Part shown: in pieces, positions 9,374 through 18,963 of the stretch
How the letters are laid out: the number at the start of each line of letters is the position of its first letter
Position numbering within the stretch: position 1 is the first letter of the stretch
Assembly (NCBI GenBank): GCA_020059465.1
Contig: JAGVBZ010000035.1
Coordinates: forward strand, 78,428 to 142,427
DNA length: 64,000 nucleotides
Source: Brevinematales bacterium
Lineage (GTDB): Bacteria > Spirochaetota > Brevinematia > Brevinematales > GWF1-51-8
Reading direction: 5' to 3'
Made by a program: the position numbers and the translations under genes
The notes under the pieces: generated by a model
Seen by the model: only the letters and a program-made list of their open reading frames with translations
Told to the model about the DNA's origin: nothing
The model's database searches: none

Positions 9374-11263
9374 TCATTCACCTGTGGACACGGTACTGTC
9401 ATAGGGGAGAATTTTTTCACGGTAGTATTCCGTTTGTGTTTCGTACTCGACAGTGACCGCCTCGAGATCGTTATACAGAGAGTCCAGTTTCGATTTGGAT
9501 TCGCTGATCGACGCGCCGAGGGTACGCAGGGCTTCCGTATCGCTTTTAGACGCGGCTTCTATCAGGGCATGGTTATTCCTGTCGATGAGGTTTTCATGGG
9601 AGACAATCTCCGCTTCGAGGGAATCCATCTGTTTTTTCAACGGGTTTAGGGTACGGTTTTTCTCCTCGATAATATCGGCGCGGATTTTTCTCAGATCTTT
9701 TTTATTGATAACCGTTTCGGCCGATATCTTTCTCACCGGTTCCATACTGTTGACCCGCTCGTCCGACCAGCCGAGCTGTTCGAGGAACTCATCGTATGTC
9801 CCGTGAAAAATATACGGGAAGGATTTCCCGTCCGGGCCCGTGCCGTTATCGTCGAATACAATCAGTTTCGTCGGAATGGAGCGGAGGAACATTTCATTAT
9901 GCGTGACCATGACAAGCGCGCCGTCAAACTGGTCGAGAGCTTCGAGTAATGCGTCGGCGGACTGCATATCCAGATGGTTGGTGGGTTCGTCGAGAAGAAG
10001 AAGACTGCACGGCGTGGCGATAATCTTTGCGAGCATAACCCGTGCGCGTTCCCCTCCGGAAAGGACTTCGACCTTCTTCTGCGACATCTCGCCCTCGAAA
10101 AGCATCGATCCCGCGATACTCCGGGCGCGTTCACGGGATGGGATTGCCAGCACCGTATTGATCTCCTCCTCGACAGTAAGATGCGGGGTGAGGGTATCGC
10201 GGTTGGTCTGTCCGAAATAACCGACCGTAGCCTGAGGGTGCATAGTGATTTCACCGTCGCGGGGTGTAAGCTCGCCGGATAGAATCCGTATAAGCGTGGA
10301 TTTTCCCTTTCCGTTCTTACCGATAATCGCAATTTTTTCGTTCTTTTCGAGGGGGAAGCTGAATTCGCGGATAATATTATCCGAGCCATAACCAAAAGTA
10401 AGGTTCTTGGCTTCGAATACCCATTTCCCGGAAATCGGGTGGTGCTGAAACGCAAAATCGAGGTCTTTTATTTCGGCAAGATGATCACGTTTTTCCAGTT
10501 TCTGCAACGTCTTGATACGGGACTGAACCATACCCGCGAGACGGGCCTTAGCGCGGAAGTGTGTAATAAACTCCTCGACACGTTTCCGTTCCTTCTCATC
10601 GTTCATCCGGGTTTTTTCGTATATCTCCTCGTCCTTTGCAATTTGAAGATACATTTTTGACGTGTCGCCCTTCATTTTACGGACATTCCGGCGGTGAATA
10701 GCTACAGTATGGTTAATGACAGTATCCATAAATCCCCGGTCGTGTGTGATCAGTATAAATTCGCCCTTCCATTCCTCCAGGAATTTACGGAGCCATCGGA
10801 TGGATATTATATCGAGGAAGTTGGTCGGTTCATCTAAGAGAAGCAGATCGGGCGATGAAATCAGGAGTTTGGCAAGATTGATACGTACCTGAAACCCGCC
10901 GGAAAAGGTCAGGGGAGATCGGGCGAGATCGTCCTTCCCGAACCCCAAACCGAACAGGGTTTTCTCGGCCAGCCATATATCGTTTCGCCGCAGTTCCGGG
11001 AGCGCAGAAATGCATTCTTCTAAAAGTGTGGGATGATTTAACGAAATCTTCTGTTCCATAAACCCGATGCGGTAATCCTTCGGGATAACAACTTTACCCG
11101 AATCCGGGGTTTCCTGCCCGCAGATAAGCCGCAGGAGGGTCGATTTGCCATGTCCGTTTCGTCCGGTCAGGCCGATCTTTTCTCCGGTTTGAATGGAAAG
11201 ATCGATATTTTCAAATAAGACCTGATGGGGATAAAGTTTTGAGACGCCGACTAATTGTATCAT
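9374..11263 (-). CDS. ABC-F family ATPase
   Basis: Soluble protein of 629 residues with two ABC ATPase domains and no membrane segments, the ABC-F layout of translation factors that bind the ribosomal E site. Domain 1: Walker A GRNGHGKS, signature SGGFQVR (relaxed from SGGQ), Walker B LLLLDEPTNFLD. Domain 2: GKNGKGKS, LSGGERAR, LLLLDEPTNHLD. The inter-domain linker at about residues 235-300 is highly charged, and the C-terminal 90 residues look like a coiled-coil tail as in Uup/YdiF-type members. Whether it confers antibiotic protection or acts in housekeeping translation cannot be told. Confidence 0.9.
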   Translation of the reverse strand: MIQLVGVSKLYPHQVLFENIDLSIQTGEKIGLTGRNGHGKSTLLRLICGQETPDSGKVVIPKDYRIGFMEQKISLNHPTLLEECISALPELRRNDIWLAEKTLFGLGFGKDDLARSPLTFSGGFQVRINLAKLLISSPDLLLLDEPTNFLDIISIRWLRKFLEEWKGEFILITHDRGFMDTVINHTVAIHRRNVRKMKGDTSKMYLQIAKDEEIYEKTRMNDEKERKRVEEFITHFRAKARLAGMVQSRIKTLQKLEKRDHLAEIKDLDFAFQHHPISGKWVFEAKNLTFGYGSDNIIREFSFPLEKNEKIAIIGKNGKGKSTLIRILSGELTPRDGEITMHPQATVGYFGQTNRDTLTPHLTVEEEINTVLAIPSRERARSIAGSMLFEGEMSQKKVEVLSGGERARVMLAKIIATPCSLLLLDEPTNHLDMQSADALLEALDQFDGALVMVTHNEMFLRSIPTKLIVFDDNGTGPDGKSFPYIFHGTYDEFLEQLGWSDERVNSMEPVRKISAETVINKKDLRKIRADIIEEKNRTLNPLKKQMDSLEAEIVSHENLIDRNNHALIEAASKSDTEALRTLGASISESKSKLDSLYNDLEAVTVEYETQTEYYREKILPYDSTVSTGE

Positions 11264-11339
11264 ACCCTGACCGAAATTTTTCGTTTATTGTAGCCGATAC
11301 CGTCCGATTCGTCAAGCAAAAATAATAATAAATTTTTAC

Positions 11340-11367
11340 TTGACTGTTTGCCGATAAAGAGTATAAT
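11340..11367 (+). promoter_or_regulatory. Sigma-70 type promoter of the small Cys-rich gene
   Basis: TTGACT at 11340-11345, a 16-bp spacer and a perfect TATAAT at 11362-11367. AGGAGG at 11382-11387 lies 6 nt before the ATG at 11394. Confidence 0.75.
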
Positions 11368-11393
11368 CAATGGTATAGAACAGGAGGGTAATT

Positions 11394-11660
11394 ATGGATA
11401 AACCGAGATGCGCTTTAAAACTGATCTATAGTTGTTTTGATTGCTTTTATTTCCAGAACCGTTCGGCTCATATCGATATTCAAAAGGAAAAGTACCATTG
11501 CATGGTCGAAAAGAAAGACTTTTCTTTCGATAAGATGTTCCCCAACGGTGTTCCGGTATGGTGTCCGCTTCCGGAGTTTGAGAGCGTTCGTCCTTCAAAG
11601 GAATTCGCGCCTTTTGAAAGAATTTTAAAGAAGTTGGAACAAGGTACGCCAAAGAAATAA
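11394..11660 (+). CDS. Small cysteine-rich protein, possible metal binding
   Basis: Short protein of 88 residues with its own strong promoter and an AGGAGG ribosome site. Cysteines occur near the start (CALKLIYSCFDC), then in YHCMVE and in VWCPLPE. The order C-x2-C ... YC ... WCPLP recalls small widespread zinc-ribbon-like proteins of unknown role that end in a W-C-P-L-P motif. It is the only plus-strand gene in a long minus-strand region. Its stop codon directly abuts the stop codon of the convergent holB-like gene. Function unknown. Confidence 0.75.
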   Translation: MDKPRCALKLIYSCFDCFYFQNRSAHIDIQKEKYHCMVEKKDFSFDKMFPNGVPVWCPLPEFESVRPSKEFAPFERILKKLEQGTPKK

Positions 11661-12872
11661 TTATTTCATTTTCTTCTGGTACCATCGAGAAATATTCAGC
11701 AATAATACAGGGAATACGGCCTGCGGGTTAGTATTCCCGTATCTTATTTTTTTCCATACAGTTTCAATCTCTCCGCAGATTTCCATAATTTCCGCCGAAT
11801 TGCTGTTCCGTATCAGCAGCGCGGGCAAATCAGAAAACTCCTGTTCGAGATACTGTTTCAAATCTGTCTTTCTTAAAAATTGCTGACGTAATATCTGGAG
11901 ATTCCGGAAATAATTGATCAATTCGTACAAAAAGTGGACCTGCATATCCGGAACAGCATCCGAGTTTAATGAATCGATAAAACGAAACAGCTCGGAACTG
12001 TGCTGCACATGAGGAGCGATTTTTGCGAAAAACTCCCGGACATTGCTCTGACGTTTCGCACGGTACTGATAAACCACATCGTTCATCAGATCGATAGTAG
12101 ACTGATGATTCCCGGGATTCTCCCCAAAAATAGTCTTGACCGATTGGGGCGAAAGACGATCGAATTTTATTACTATACTTCGCGATAGAATTGTCGGAAG
12201 GATTTGCGAAAGCTCAGAGACGGTCAGTATGATAAGCGATTGAGACGGGGGTTCCTCGAATAGCTTGAGAGCGGAATTCTGTGCCTGAACCGTGGCGTTC
12301 TCAAATCCTCCGATCAGGGTTATTCTGCGGTGCCCCGACGCGCGCTGGGAATGAAAGTCTATGGTTTCACGGATAAAATCGATGGGGATTTTTTGCTTTT
12401 TAGTCAACTCGTCCGATGCGCGTTCGATCTTTCCGGCAAATTCCTTATCTTCTGTAAGCCGTTTGTATACACTGTTATTGAGTATTTCAAATTCCAATTC
12501 CTCGCGAAGAACGGAGAACTCGATTTTTTTATCCTTGATCTTATCGGGAAGCTCGCCCAGAAAGATCGATTGGGATATCCGGCCGAGAAGGTATTTCAGA
12601 TAGCGGATCAGCTGCTCGCGTAATTTTTCATTTGCAATATTCTGGATAAAATATTTCGTCTTTAACGAGAAGTTATCGTTCCGGTAAAAAAGAAAATCGG
12701 GGGAAAGAAACGGATCTTTTCTTAAAATCTCCTCGGATAAAAATAATCCGGCGGAAAACTTGCCGCAGCCGGGATTCCCGTGAAAAATGAGGGTTCTACC
12801 CTGAAAATCGTCCTTTAAAAGTTTCTGGAGCAGAATAGCGGGATGTTTCTGGCCGATCAAACGTTTCTGCAT
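11661..12872 (-). CDS. holB: DNA polymerase III delta-prime-like clamp-loader subunit
   Basis: AAA+ protein of 403 residues. It shows a P-loop-like GNPGCGKFSAG near residue 36, then LKLFEEPPSQSLIILTV (Walker B / sensor region) and PTILSRSIVIKFDRLS, the SRC-like stretch of delta-prime and tau subunits, here reading LSRS without the cysteine. An insert of about 100 residues between P-loop and sensor is longer than in E. coli HolB and lacks the usual zinc cysteines. It follows recJ by 9 nt, so pyrB-recJ-holB form one replication/repair operon. Confidence 0.8.
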   Translation of the reverse strand: MQKRLIGQKHPAILLQKLLKDDFQGRTLIFHGNPGCGKFSAGLFLSEEILRKDPFLSPDFLFYRNDNFSLKTKYFIQNIANEKLREQLIRYLKYLLGRISQSIFLGELPDKIKDKKIEFSVLREELEFEILNNSVYKRLTEDKEFAGKIERASDELTKKQKIPIDFIRETIDFHSQRASGHRRITLIGGFENATVQAQNSALKLFEEPPSQSLIILTVSELSQILPTILSRSIVIKFDRLSPQSVKTIFGENPGNHQSTIDLMNDVVYQYRAKRQSNVREFFAKIAPHVQHSSELFRFIDSLNSDAVPDMQVHFLYELINYFRNLQILRQQFLRKTDLKQYLEQEFSDLPALLIRNSNSAEIMEICGEIETVWKKIRYGNTNPQAVFPVLLLNISRWYQKKMK

Positions 12873-12881
12873 AAGCAGGCC

Positions 12882-15116
12882 TTATCTTCCTTTTATATCC
12901 TTCATTACAAGCCGCGCTTCGGACATTCCGTTATACGTATTGACTTCGGGATAACCGACTATATCGTATGCGGAAAAATCCCGCAGCATTTCGGCTATTT
13001 TCTTGGATGAATTCCATGCAATCATCTTAATGCTGGTGTCGTTCTTTTTAAGAGTGACAATCGCGTGATCGTTATCCTTTCCCATGTAAAAGACGTCCGA
13101 TATCCTGACGTTTTCAAAAAGGTAATTGGGAATTTCATTCGCATTTCCGATCGGTTCAAGAATGTTCTCAAGATAACGGATATTGTTCAGATTGATTTCG
13201 GAAAAATCGGTCAAAACCCCGTCAATCAGTATTTCTTCTTTCATAACATCGTTCTGGTGCTCTTCTATGTATTCCTTTGCTTTTTTCTTGAATTCATCGA
13301 GCTTCTCACGATGAATTGTAAACCCGCCTGCATATTTATGCCCGCCGTACTGGGCGAAGTAATCTGACATATTTTCAAGCATCTTCACCACTTCGAATTC
13401 GCCGCTGACCCGCATCGATCCGGTGCATTCGCCGTTCTCGAGGGAAATAATAACAGTCGGTTTCTGGTATTCGTGGGTAATCTTATTTGCAAGCAAACCA
13501 GTGATGCCCTTGGGGATTTTATCCGATGCAAGAATAAGTATTCTATCGTTATTCAGGTTTTCCGAACGGATAGTCTGGCGGACAAAATCCTCCGATGTTT
13601 TCAGCAGGTTTTTTCGCTGAACATCCTTCTTTACAATATCCCTTGCAAGTGTTTCGCCCTCATTAACCTTTGTGCTGATAAGAAGCTCTGCACTGAGGCT
13701 ACCGGTACCCATTCTTCCGGGCGAGTTCAGCAGGGGCGCGATATTCCAACCCACCTGCTTGGATGTGATATTCTCCAACGGTAATTGGGTTTCGCGGAGA
13801 AGGGAAATCAGCCCGGTGGGAGCGTGAGCGAAAAGCTTCAGCCCGTTTTTTACAATATTCCGGTTTTCCCCGTTCAGCGGCATGATGTCCGCAACTGTGC
13901 CAATTGCCGCAAGCGGCAGGTATTCGTTAATCATTTCGACAAAACGGGTGTTCCTGCCGATCAATAGACGGCGGTATACCTCAGAACAGACCATGCAGTC
14001 TGCTATACTGCGATGCATTTGCGCCGGATCGGGATAGTGCCCCAGATAATTGGCAATCGTAAGTAACTGGTGGTCCTTAGCTTTCTTCAGCATCACCTTG
14101 GACATTTTCAGCGTATCTTCCATAGGATTGTTTATTTGAGAAAGACCGGCCTTCTTCAACTGCTGTTGTAGAAATTTCAGATCAAAATCGATCAGGTTAT
14201 GTCCGATCATTTTTCTTTCCCCGGTAAATTCCATCAGCTCTTTAAGAGCGTCAACGATAGAAATTCCGTCCCGGTCGAGCATATCCTGAGTTATGCCCGT
14301 GATATTTATTATTTCCTGCGAAAGCTGTTTCTGTATTTTAATCAGTTTCTGAAAGGTTTGAATGATAACACCGTTCCTGACCTTTAATGCTCCGATTTCA
14401 ATAATTTCATCGTTATGGGGATTTAGCCCTGTGGTCTCGAGATCGAGAAAAATCAATTCCTGATCGAAGTATTCCGGTATTTCTTTTTTCTCGACCATTG
14501 CCCACGCAGTTTTTAACGCCACACCCGCGCCGCTTAGCGAACGGAACGGATAGGTGTCATCGTCGACCTTAGGATTGATGACGGCGTAAGCATCGGGCAG
14601 GGTATCCCGTGCTTCGTGGTGGTCGGTGATAATCACGGTGAGTCCCAATTTATTCGCGATCTCTACTTCATTCAGCGCAGTAATCCCGCAGTCGACCGTG
14701 ATCAGAAGCTGTATGTCGTTAATCGCAGCCCATTCGACTGATTCTTTAGTCAGTCCGTAACTTTCGAACCCTTCGGGAATACGATAGATTACCTGCGCGC
14801 CGAGTTTCTCAAGGAGTTTATACATTATCGCGGTCGCGGTTACGCCGTCCACATCACGGTCGCCGAAAATCAGGATGCCCTTCTTGTTTTTAATAGTTTC
14901 CTCAATCTTGAGAATAGCCTTATGCATATCTCTGAATAGAAAAGGATTATGAAGATCCAGAAAATTCGGATTTAGGTATTCCATCGCTTCGATATAACTG
15001 GAGACGTTTCGGTTATTCAGGACAGATAAAATAAATTCCGGCAGTGAGACTTTCTGCCTGAGTTCACGGATCTGATCGCGGTTAGGGGAGAGAATCTTCC
15101 ATTCGAGTTCTTTCAT
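12882..15116 (-). CDS. recJ: RecJ exonuclease with inserted DnaQ-like exonuclease domain
   Basis: RecJ is a 5'-3' single-strand DNA exonuclease of the DHH family. Residues 80-215 hold the DHH part: GDRDVDG (usually DYDVDG), VDCGIT and TDHHEARD. Residues about 219-387 are a complete DEDD-type 3'-5' exonuclease domain like DnaQ: FLDLETTG (D225, E227), IGHNLIDFD (D310) and HRSIADC (H368, D373). RecJ then resumes with AAIGTVADIMPL, LNSPGRMG and a DHHA1 part with the GGHKYAGGF motif. RecJ alone is usually about 560 residues, so the extra length is the insert. It starts 11 nt after the pyrB stop. A protein with both polarities of exonuclease is inferred. Confidence 0.88.
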   Translation of the reverse strand: MKELEWKILSPNRDQIRELRQKVSLPEFILSVLNNRNVSSYIEAMEYLNPNFLDLHNPFLFRDMHKAILKIEETIKNKKGILIFGDRDVDGVTATAIMYKLLEKLGAQVIYRIPEGFESYGLTKESVEWAAINDIQLLITVDCGITALNEVEIANKLGLTVIITDHHEARDTLPDAYAVINPKVDDDTYPFRSLSGAGVALKTAWAMVEKKEIPEYFDQELIFLDLETTGLNPHNDEIIEIGALKVRNGVIIQTFQKLIKIQKQLSQEIINITGITQDMLDRDGISIVDALKELMEFTGERKMIGHNLIDFDLKFLQQQLKKAGLSQINNPMEDTLKMSKVMLKKAKDHQLLTIANYLGHYPDPAQMHRSIADCMVCSEVYRRLLIGRNTRFVEMINEYLPLAAIGTVADIMPLNGENRNIVKNGLKLFAHAPTGLISLLRETQLPLENITSKQVGWNIAPLLNSPGRMGTGSLSAELLISTKVNEGETLARDIVKKDVQRKNLLKTSEDFVRQTIRSENLNNDRILILASDKIPKGITGLLANKITHEYQKPTVIISLENGECTGSMRVSGEFEVVKMLENMSDYFAQYGGHKYAGGFTIHREKLDEFKKKAKEYIEEHQNDVMKEEILIDGVLTDFSEINLNNIRYLENILEPIGNANEIPNYLFENVRISDVFYMGKDNDHAIVTLKKNDTSIKMIAWNSSKKIAEMLRDFSAYDIVGYPEVNTYNGMSEARLVMKDIKGR

Positions 15117-15127
15117 CCGGCGGTATC

Positions 15128-16045
15128 CTAATACGTCTCTAAAAGAATGGACAAAAGCGCCATTCTAATAAAAAGACCGTTATGCGCCTGACGGAAGTAT
15201 GCGGCCCGGGGATCTTTATCGACTTCATACTTTATTTCATCGACCCGAGGCAGAGGATGCATGATGATCGAACTTTTCGGAAGTATATCCATGATCTCGT
15301 TATCGATGATATAAATACCGTGAGCTTTTTCATATTCTTCGATTGAAGCAAACCGTTCCCGCTGAACCCGCGTCTGGTATACGACATCTACCTTTCCGGC
15401 GACCTCCCGCAGATCGGCGTTTTCCTCGTAATCGATCCCGTGTTTTTCAAGGTGTTCCTTAATATCGTCGCGCATTTTTACATTAGGCGGCGAAACGAAA
15501 TATATCTTGATATTACTGTATTTCGCCAAAAGATAAGCGAGCGACCGTACTGTACGGCCGTTAGCAAGATCGCCGACCATTGCGATTTTTATTCCGTCGA
15601 TGCGGCCGATTTCTTTTTTAATCGTGAAAATATCAAGGAGAGACTGGGTGGGGTGCTGTCCGGCGCCGTCCCCGGCGTTAATAATTGGGATTTTACTGAC
15701 CTCGCAAGCACGGTGGGCGGCGCCGGCCTCGTGATGTCGCAGCACAATCACATCGCCGTAACCGCTCAGTACACGGATAGTGTCTTCAAGCGTCTCGCCT
15801 TTCGCCGCCGACGAAAAATTCTGCGCGTTCTCGGTCGACGCCACACTTCCCCCCAGACGTATCATCGCAGATTCGAACGAAAGCCGCGTACGGGTGGACG
15901 GTTCATAGAATAAGGATATCATTATTTTATTCGTTAGGGTTTTTACTTGGGTGGAGAGTTTTTCCATGATGTGCGCGACGTCAAAAAGCTCTTCAAGCGA
16001 TTCTTTAGTGAATTGCTGCGATTCTATGACATGCTTGAGTTTCAT
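15128..16045 (-). CDS. pyrB: Aspartate carbamoyltransferase catalytic subunit
   Basis: Catalyses the first committed step of pyrimidine synthesis, carbamoyl phosphate plus L-aspartate to N-carbamoyl-L-aspartate. Seen are the carbamoyl-phosphate loop FYEPSTRTRLSFESA, INAGDGAGQHPTQSLLD and HPLPRVDEI. Length 305 residues is normal. I chose the ATG at 16045 because GGAGGGG lies 3-5 nt upstream; the in-frame ATG at 16057 overlaps that site and has none of its own. No pyrI regulatory subunit gene is adjacent. First gene of the pyrB-recJ-holB run. Confidence 0.93.
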   Translation of the reverse strand: MKLKHVIESQQFTKESLEELFDVAHIMEKLSTQVKTLTNKIMISLFYEPSTRTRLSFESAMIRLGGSVASTENAQNFSSAAKGETLEDTIRVLSGYGDVIVLRHHEAGAAHRACEVSKIPIINAGDGAGQHPTQSLLDIFTIKKEIGRIDGIKIAMVGDLANGRTVRSLAYLLAKYSNIKIYFVSPPNVKMRDDIKEHLEKHGIDYEENADLREVAGKVDVVYQTRVQRERFASIEEYEKAHGIYIIDNEIMDILPKSSIIMHPLPRVDEIKYEVDKDPRAAYFRQAHNGLFIRMALLSILLETY

Positions 16046-16073
16046 CTTCCCCTCCATTTTGACAAGCTCAAAT

Positions 16074-16102
16074 ATTATAAAACAGAATCGGGTAAAAGAA
16101 AA
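16074..16102 (-). promoter_or_regulatory. Possible pyrB operon promoter
   Basis: Perfect TATAAT on the minus strand at 16079-16074. The -35 position 17 bp upstream is poor (TTTTCT at 16102-16097). The leader to the pyrB ATG would be about 20 nt, so no attenuator is evident. Confidence 0.4.
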
Positions 16103-16159
16103 GAAACACGGCTTTTCTTTTCATTCGATGGCAGAAAGAACGAAGTATCAGTCGAGGTA

Positions 16160-17659
16160 TTAGATTCCGAAATAGAGTTCCGCGGCGATATTATATCCCT
16201 GGAATCCGAATTCTCCGGGATAACGCCCAAGTTCTTTGCCGAATAAAGAGAAATGAATCTTGAGATGCACATAGGTCGCGGGAATCCATAAAAAGACATA
16301 TTTTAATACCGGGATTTCCGCAAGTATCATCGGGGTAAGGTGCACTGTAAAACCGAGAGTGGGATAGCCCGAATTTAGCCCAAATCCGATATGCAGGATA
16401 TCGAACAGGAACTTGGTATCGAACCCGGCGTGTATCTTACCGAGAAACGAAATGGGATAGGTATACAGTAAATCGTCGAGTTGGAAGTAGAACGACGGTT
16501 CGTTGATAATAAACCAGATGGATTTATCGAGGGGGATTATATAACGGAATCCAAGCGAAAGGTCGGGAAGTTTCCACCCGAAATATGCGTCGCTTATCCC
16601 GCTCTTAAGCCAGTATCGGGGCGAGATAATATCGGCGAGTTTTCCGGCGATGATAAACTGAGGGGTAACCGGTTTATAAAACCCGAAATCGAGCGCAAGC
16701 CCGAAACCTCCGCGCACCAACTGGCCGTCCCCGAACGCCGAGAAATTAAGGAAATCGCCCCCATTGGCGGAAAATGTATAATTCGTTATCTGCGTGAACA
16801 TAGTTAACGCATCGCCGATGTTATCCGTATGACCCTGGATTTCCACGAATGCCCTGACCGTATATCCGAGGAATACCTTTCCTGCGAGCGGCAGATTGAC
16901 CTGCCCGACACCCAACGCGAACGCAAGTCCCGCCTGGGCATTCAGGTCGACGACCGGGTCATCGATGAATAGAAGATTTTTATTATTACCGAAAAATCCA
17001 ACACGAGTATCTGTCGTTACATAGAAAGTAATTCCGAAATGATGCCTGTAGTAAGAGATCAAATTGACGTTAACTTCTGCGGAGAATCCTATTTTATCGT
17101 TCTTGGCGATTTGTATAATATTGCTGATCTGCTGAATCGTATTTAACGGAGAAGTGTTATACAAGGGTGAAATATCGATTATTCCGAAGGTTAACGCCGA
17201 TACCAAAGGCTGGAGGATGCTCTGATCCGGACTGCTGCCGTTCAGGGAACCCCGCATGAGGTCCATAAAGTAGGAGGACTGATAGATCACATCCTCTGAT
17301 ACCATCGTGCTCGCGAATACGTTCAGGATGAACAGTCTTCCGAAACTGTGTGACGGTGCATAGACACGCGGATCGATAGTCGCGTCGATATAATCGAAGG
17401 AAGGAGTGTCCTCGTCAGTGTCGAGGGAACTTTTCTGGTAATCGAAATCTATCCATATGCTCCCGGGATTCAGGGCGTTCATCCCGTAATTATTCAGGAG
17501 TCCCGGGTTGTTCAGGCTGAGCATCGGATTGGCTTCGTCGAATAGGGTGACACCTCCGATATATCCCGTACCGGCACTTTGGAAATTTTTAGCGCTGAGG
17601 GCATTAGGAAGGGCGAGTAAAAATAGTATAGTAGCCGGTATCAGATAATTTCGAACCAT
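16160..17659 (-). CDS. Predicted outer-membrane beta-barrel protein
   Basis: Hypothetical protein of 499 residues with a signal peptide ending near ALSA. After that it is rich in alternating hydrophobic strands, Gly and aromatic residues (for example GVTLFDEANPMLSLNNPGLL near the N-terminus) and ends in an aromatic/hydrophobic strand (AAELYFGI), as outer-membrane barrels do. I do not recognise a named family with certainty; it recalls large uncharacterised barrel families of FCB bacteria and spirochaetes. Last gene of a four-gene operon with 19-20 nt gaps, suggesting a shared envelope role. Confidence 0.7.
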   Translation of the reverse strand: MVRNYLIPATILFLLALPNALSAKNFQSAGTGYIGGVTLFDEANPMLSLNNPGLLNNYGMNALNPGSIWIDFDYQKSSLDTDEDTPSFDYIDATIDPRVYAPSHSFGRLFILNVFASTMVSEDVIYQSSYFMDLMRGSLNGSSPDQSILQPLVSALTFGIIDISPLYNTSPLNTIQQISNIIQIAKNDKIGFSAEVNVNLISYYRHHFGITFYVTTDTRVGFFGNNKNLLFIDDPVVDLNAQAGLAFALGVGQVNLPLAGKVFLGYTVRAFVEIQGHTDNIGDALTMFTQITNYTFSANGGDFLNFSAFGDGQLVRGGFGLALDFGFYKPVTPQFIIAGKLADIISPRYWLKSGISDAYFGWKLPDLSLGFRYIIPLDKSIWFIINEPSFYFQLDDLLYTYPISFLGKIHAGFDTKFLFDILHIGFGLNSGYPTLGFTVHLTPMILAEIPVLKYVFLWIPATYVHLKIHFSLFGKELGRYPGEFGFQGYNIAAELYFGI

Positions 17660-17678
17660 TTGCGCATCCTATTCGTAA

Positions 17679-18944
17679 TCAAAAACCGGATATTCCCTGG
17701 AACTGAAGCAGGAGGTTACTCAGCTGTTGCATCGAGAAACTGTTCGTCAGGTTTGACAGCAGAGTATCCATATTGTTGGTACCGATGTTGGTCATATTGA
17801 TCCATGAAGCCGTAAGCGCCTTCAATCCGCCGCTATGGTCAGCCCATGGGGATTTGATAAAATTGGAAACATGCAGGACAAACGCGGGCGAGCCTACGAT
17901 GACGCCATGCAGATCGTTTAAGGGCGTCTGGAATTCATCGACCATTCCCTCGATCATAGTAAAGGTGTAGAAAATTCCCGCGAACGAACTGATGGAATTC
18001 GAGTTCGTAGAGGCATCCATAATCGAGTCATACAAATTAAAAAATCCGCCTTCAATTGTGCTTCCTGTAAGTTGTTTCCACAGGCCCTGATCGAACAATT
18101 CGAGAAAACGTTTCGGACGGAGTAAACAACCCTTGATATCGTTGACCACGTACATTTTTTTATTCAGAAATTTTATCAGTATCAGCATGTTTTCCAAACT
18201 ATCATGGGCGTTTTTTAGAGTGTCCACAATATTCGACCCGGAATTGGAATCGTTCATCTGCATTGTTGCCGTAATATTCGACATCATCGCCTGAAAATCC
18301 ATGATGAACACCGGGGTAGTTGTCGTCCCGTCATTGGAAAGGGTCATAATATCCCCCTCGCCGCCGAAAACCCCGTCGTTGTTGTAATCGAGCATGGAAA
18401 ACGTGAGATCGAATGCGTATGCGATTATCAGCATGAGATTCGCTTCGAGACTTTCCTGATTAATGATCCCGTCTCCCTGCCCGTTGATAATACCATAGGG
18501 GCTATTTAATATACCGATGATAGATTGATAAAACTTTCGGTTGGGATTGATCTCGATCGCTTTCTGCCCGGCAGGAGATGCGATTACCGTGAAAAGATCC
18601 TCCACTTGGAAGTCAGGATTAGCCGCCAATTCGGCGGATAATGCATACATGAAATCGGGAAGGAAATGCCAGAACGCCGCACGCGCATAACCGACCCTTG
18701 CTTTGGAGTTGCCGGGATTGATAACCAGCGCATTGGAATAGGCGGACATCGAGCCTTTATAATCCCCGTTGTTGTATAACTGCTGACCCTTTTCGGTGAA
18801 CGACTCAGTGTTAAACCCGGTGAAGGAAGGGTTTGCCCACTCGAAGAAGTTACAGCCGCCTAAGACCATGGCGATTATAGACAGCGAAATAAAATAGATC
18901 ACTAATATGCGCGGCTTGAATAGAATTTCCTTGCCGTTATTCAT
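17679..18944 (-). CDS. TPR-containing lipoprotein with EF-hand-like loop
   Basis: Predicted lipoprotein of 421 residues. The ATG at 18944 is preferred because AGGGAG lies just upstream; a TTG extension to 18977 would run into the upstream gene's stop. The hydrophobic segment ends in VLGGC. Next come one or two tetratricopeptide units (GQQLYNNGDYKGSMSAYSNA). Further on, LDYNNDGVFGGEGD resembles a calcium-binding D-x-N-x-D-G loop. The remaining C-terminal part is helical-looking and unrecognised. Third gene of the envelope operon. Confidence 0.72.
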   Translation of the reverse strand: MNNGKEILFKPRILVIYFISLSIIAMVLGGCNFFEWANPSFTGFNTESFTEKGQQLYNNGDYKGSMSAYSNALVINPGNSKARVGYARAAFWHFLPDFMYALSAELAANPDFQVEDLFTVIASPAGQKAIEINPNRKFYQSIIGILNSPYGIINGQGDGIINQESLEANLMLIIAYAFDLTFSMLDYNNDGVFGGEGDIMTLSNDGTTTTPVFIMDFQAMMSNITATMQMNDSNSGSNIVDTLKNAHDSLENMLILIKFLNKKMYVVNDIKGCLLRPKRFLELFDQGLWKQLTGSTIEGGFFNLYDSIMDASTNSNSISSFAGIFYTFTMIEGMVDEFQTPLNDLHGVIVGSPAFVLHVSNFIKSPWADHSGGLKALTASWINMTNIGTNNMDTLLSNLTNSFSMQQLSNLLLQFQGISGF

Positions 18945-18963
18945 AAATCTCCCTTTTGAGATA

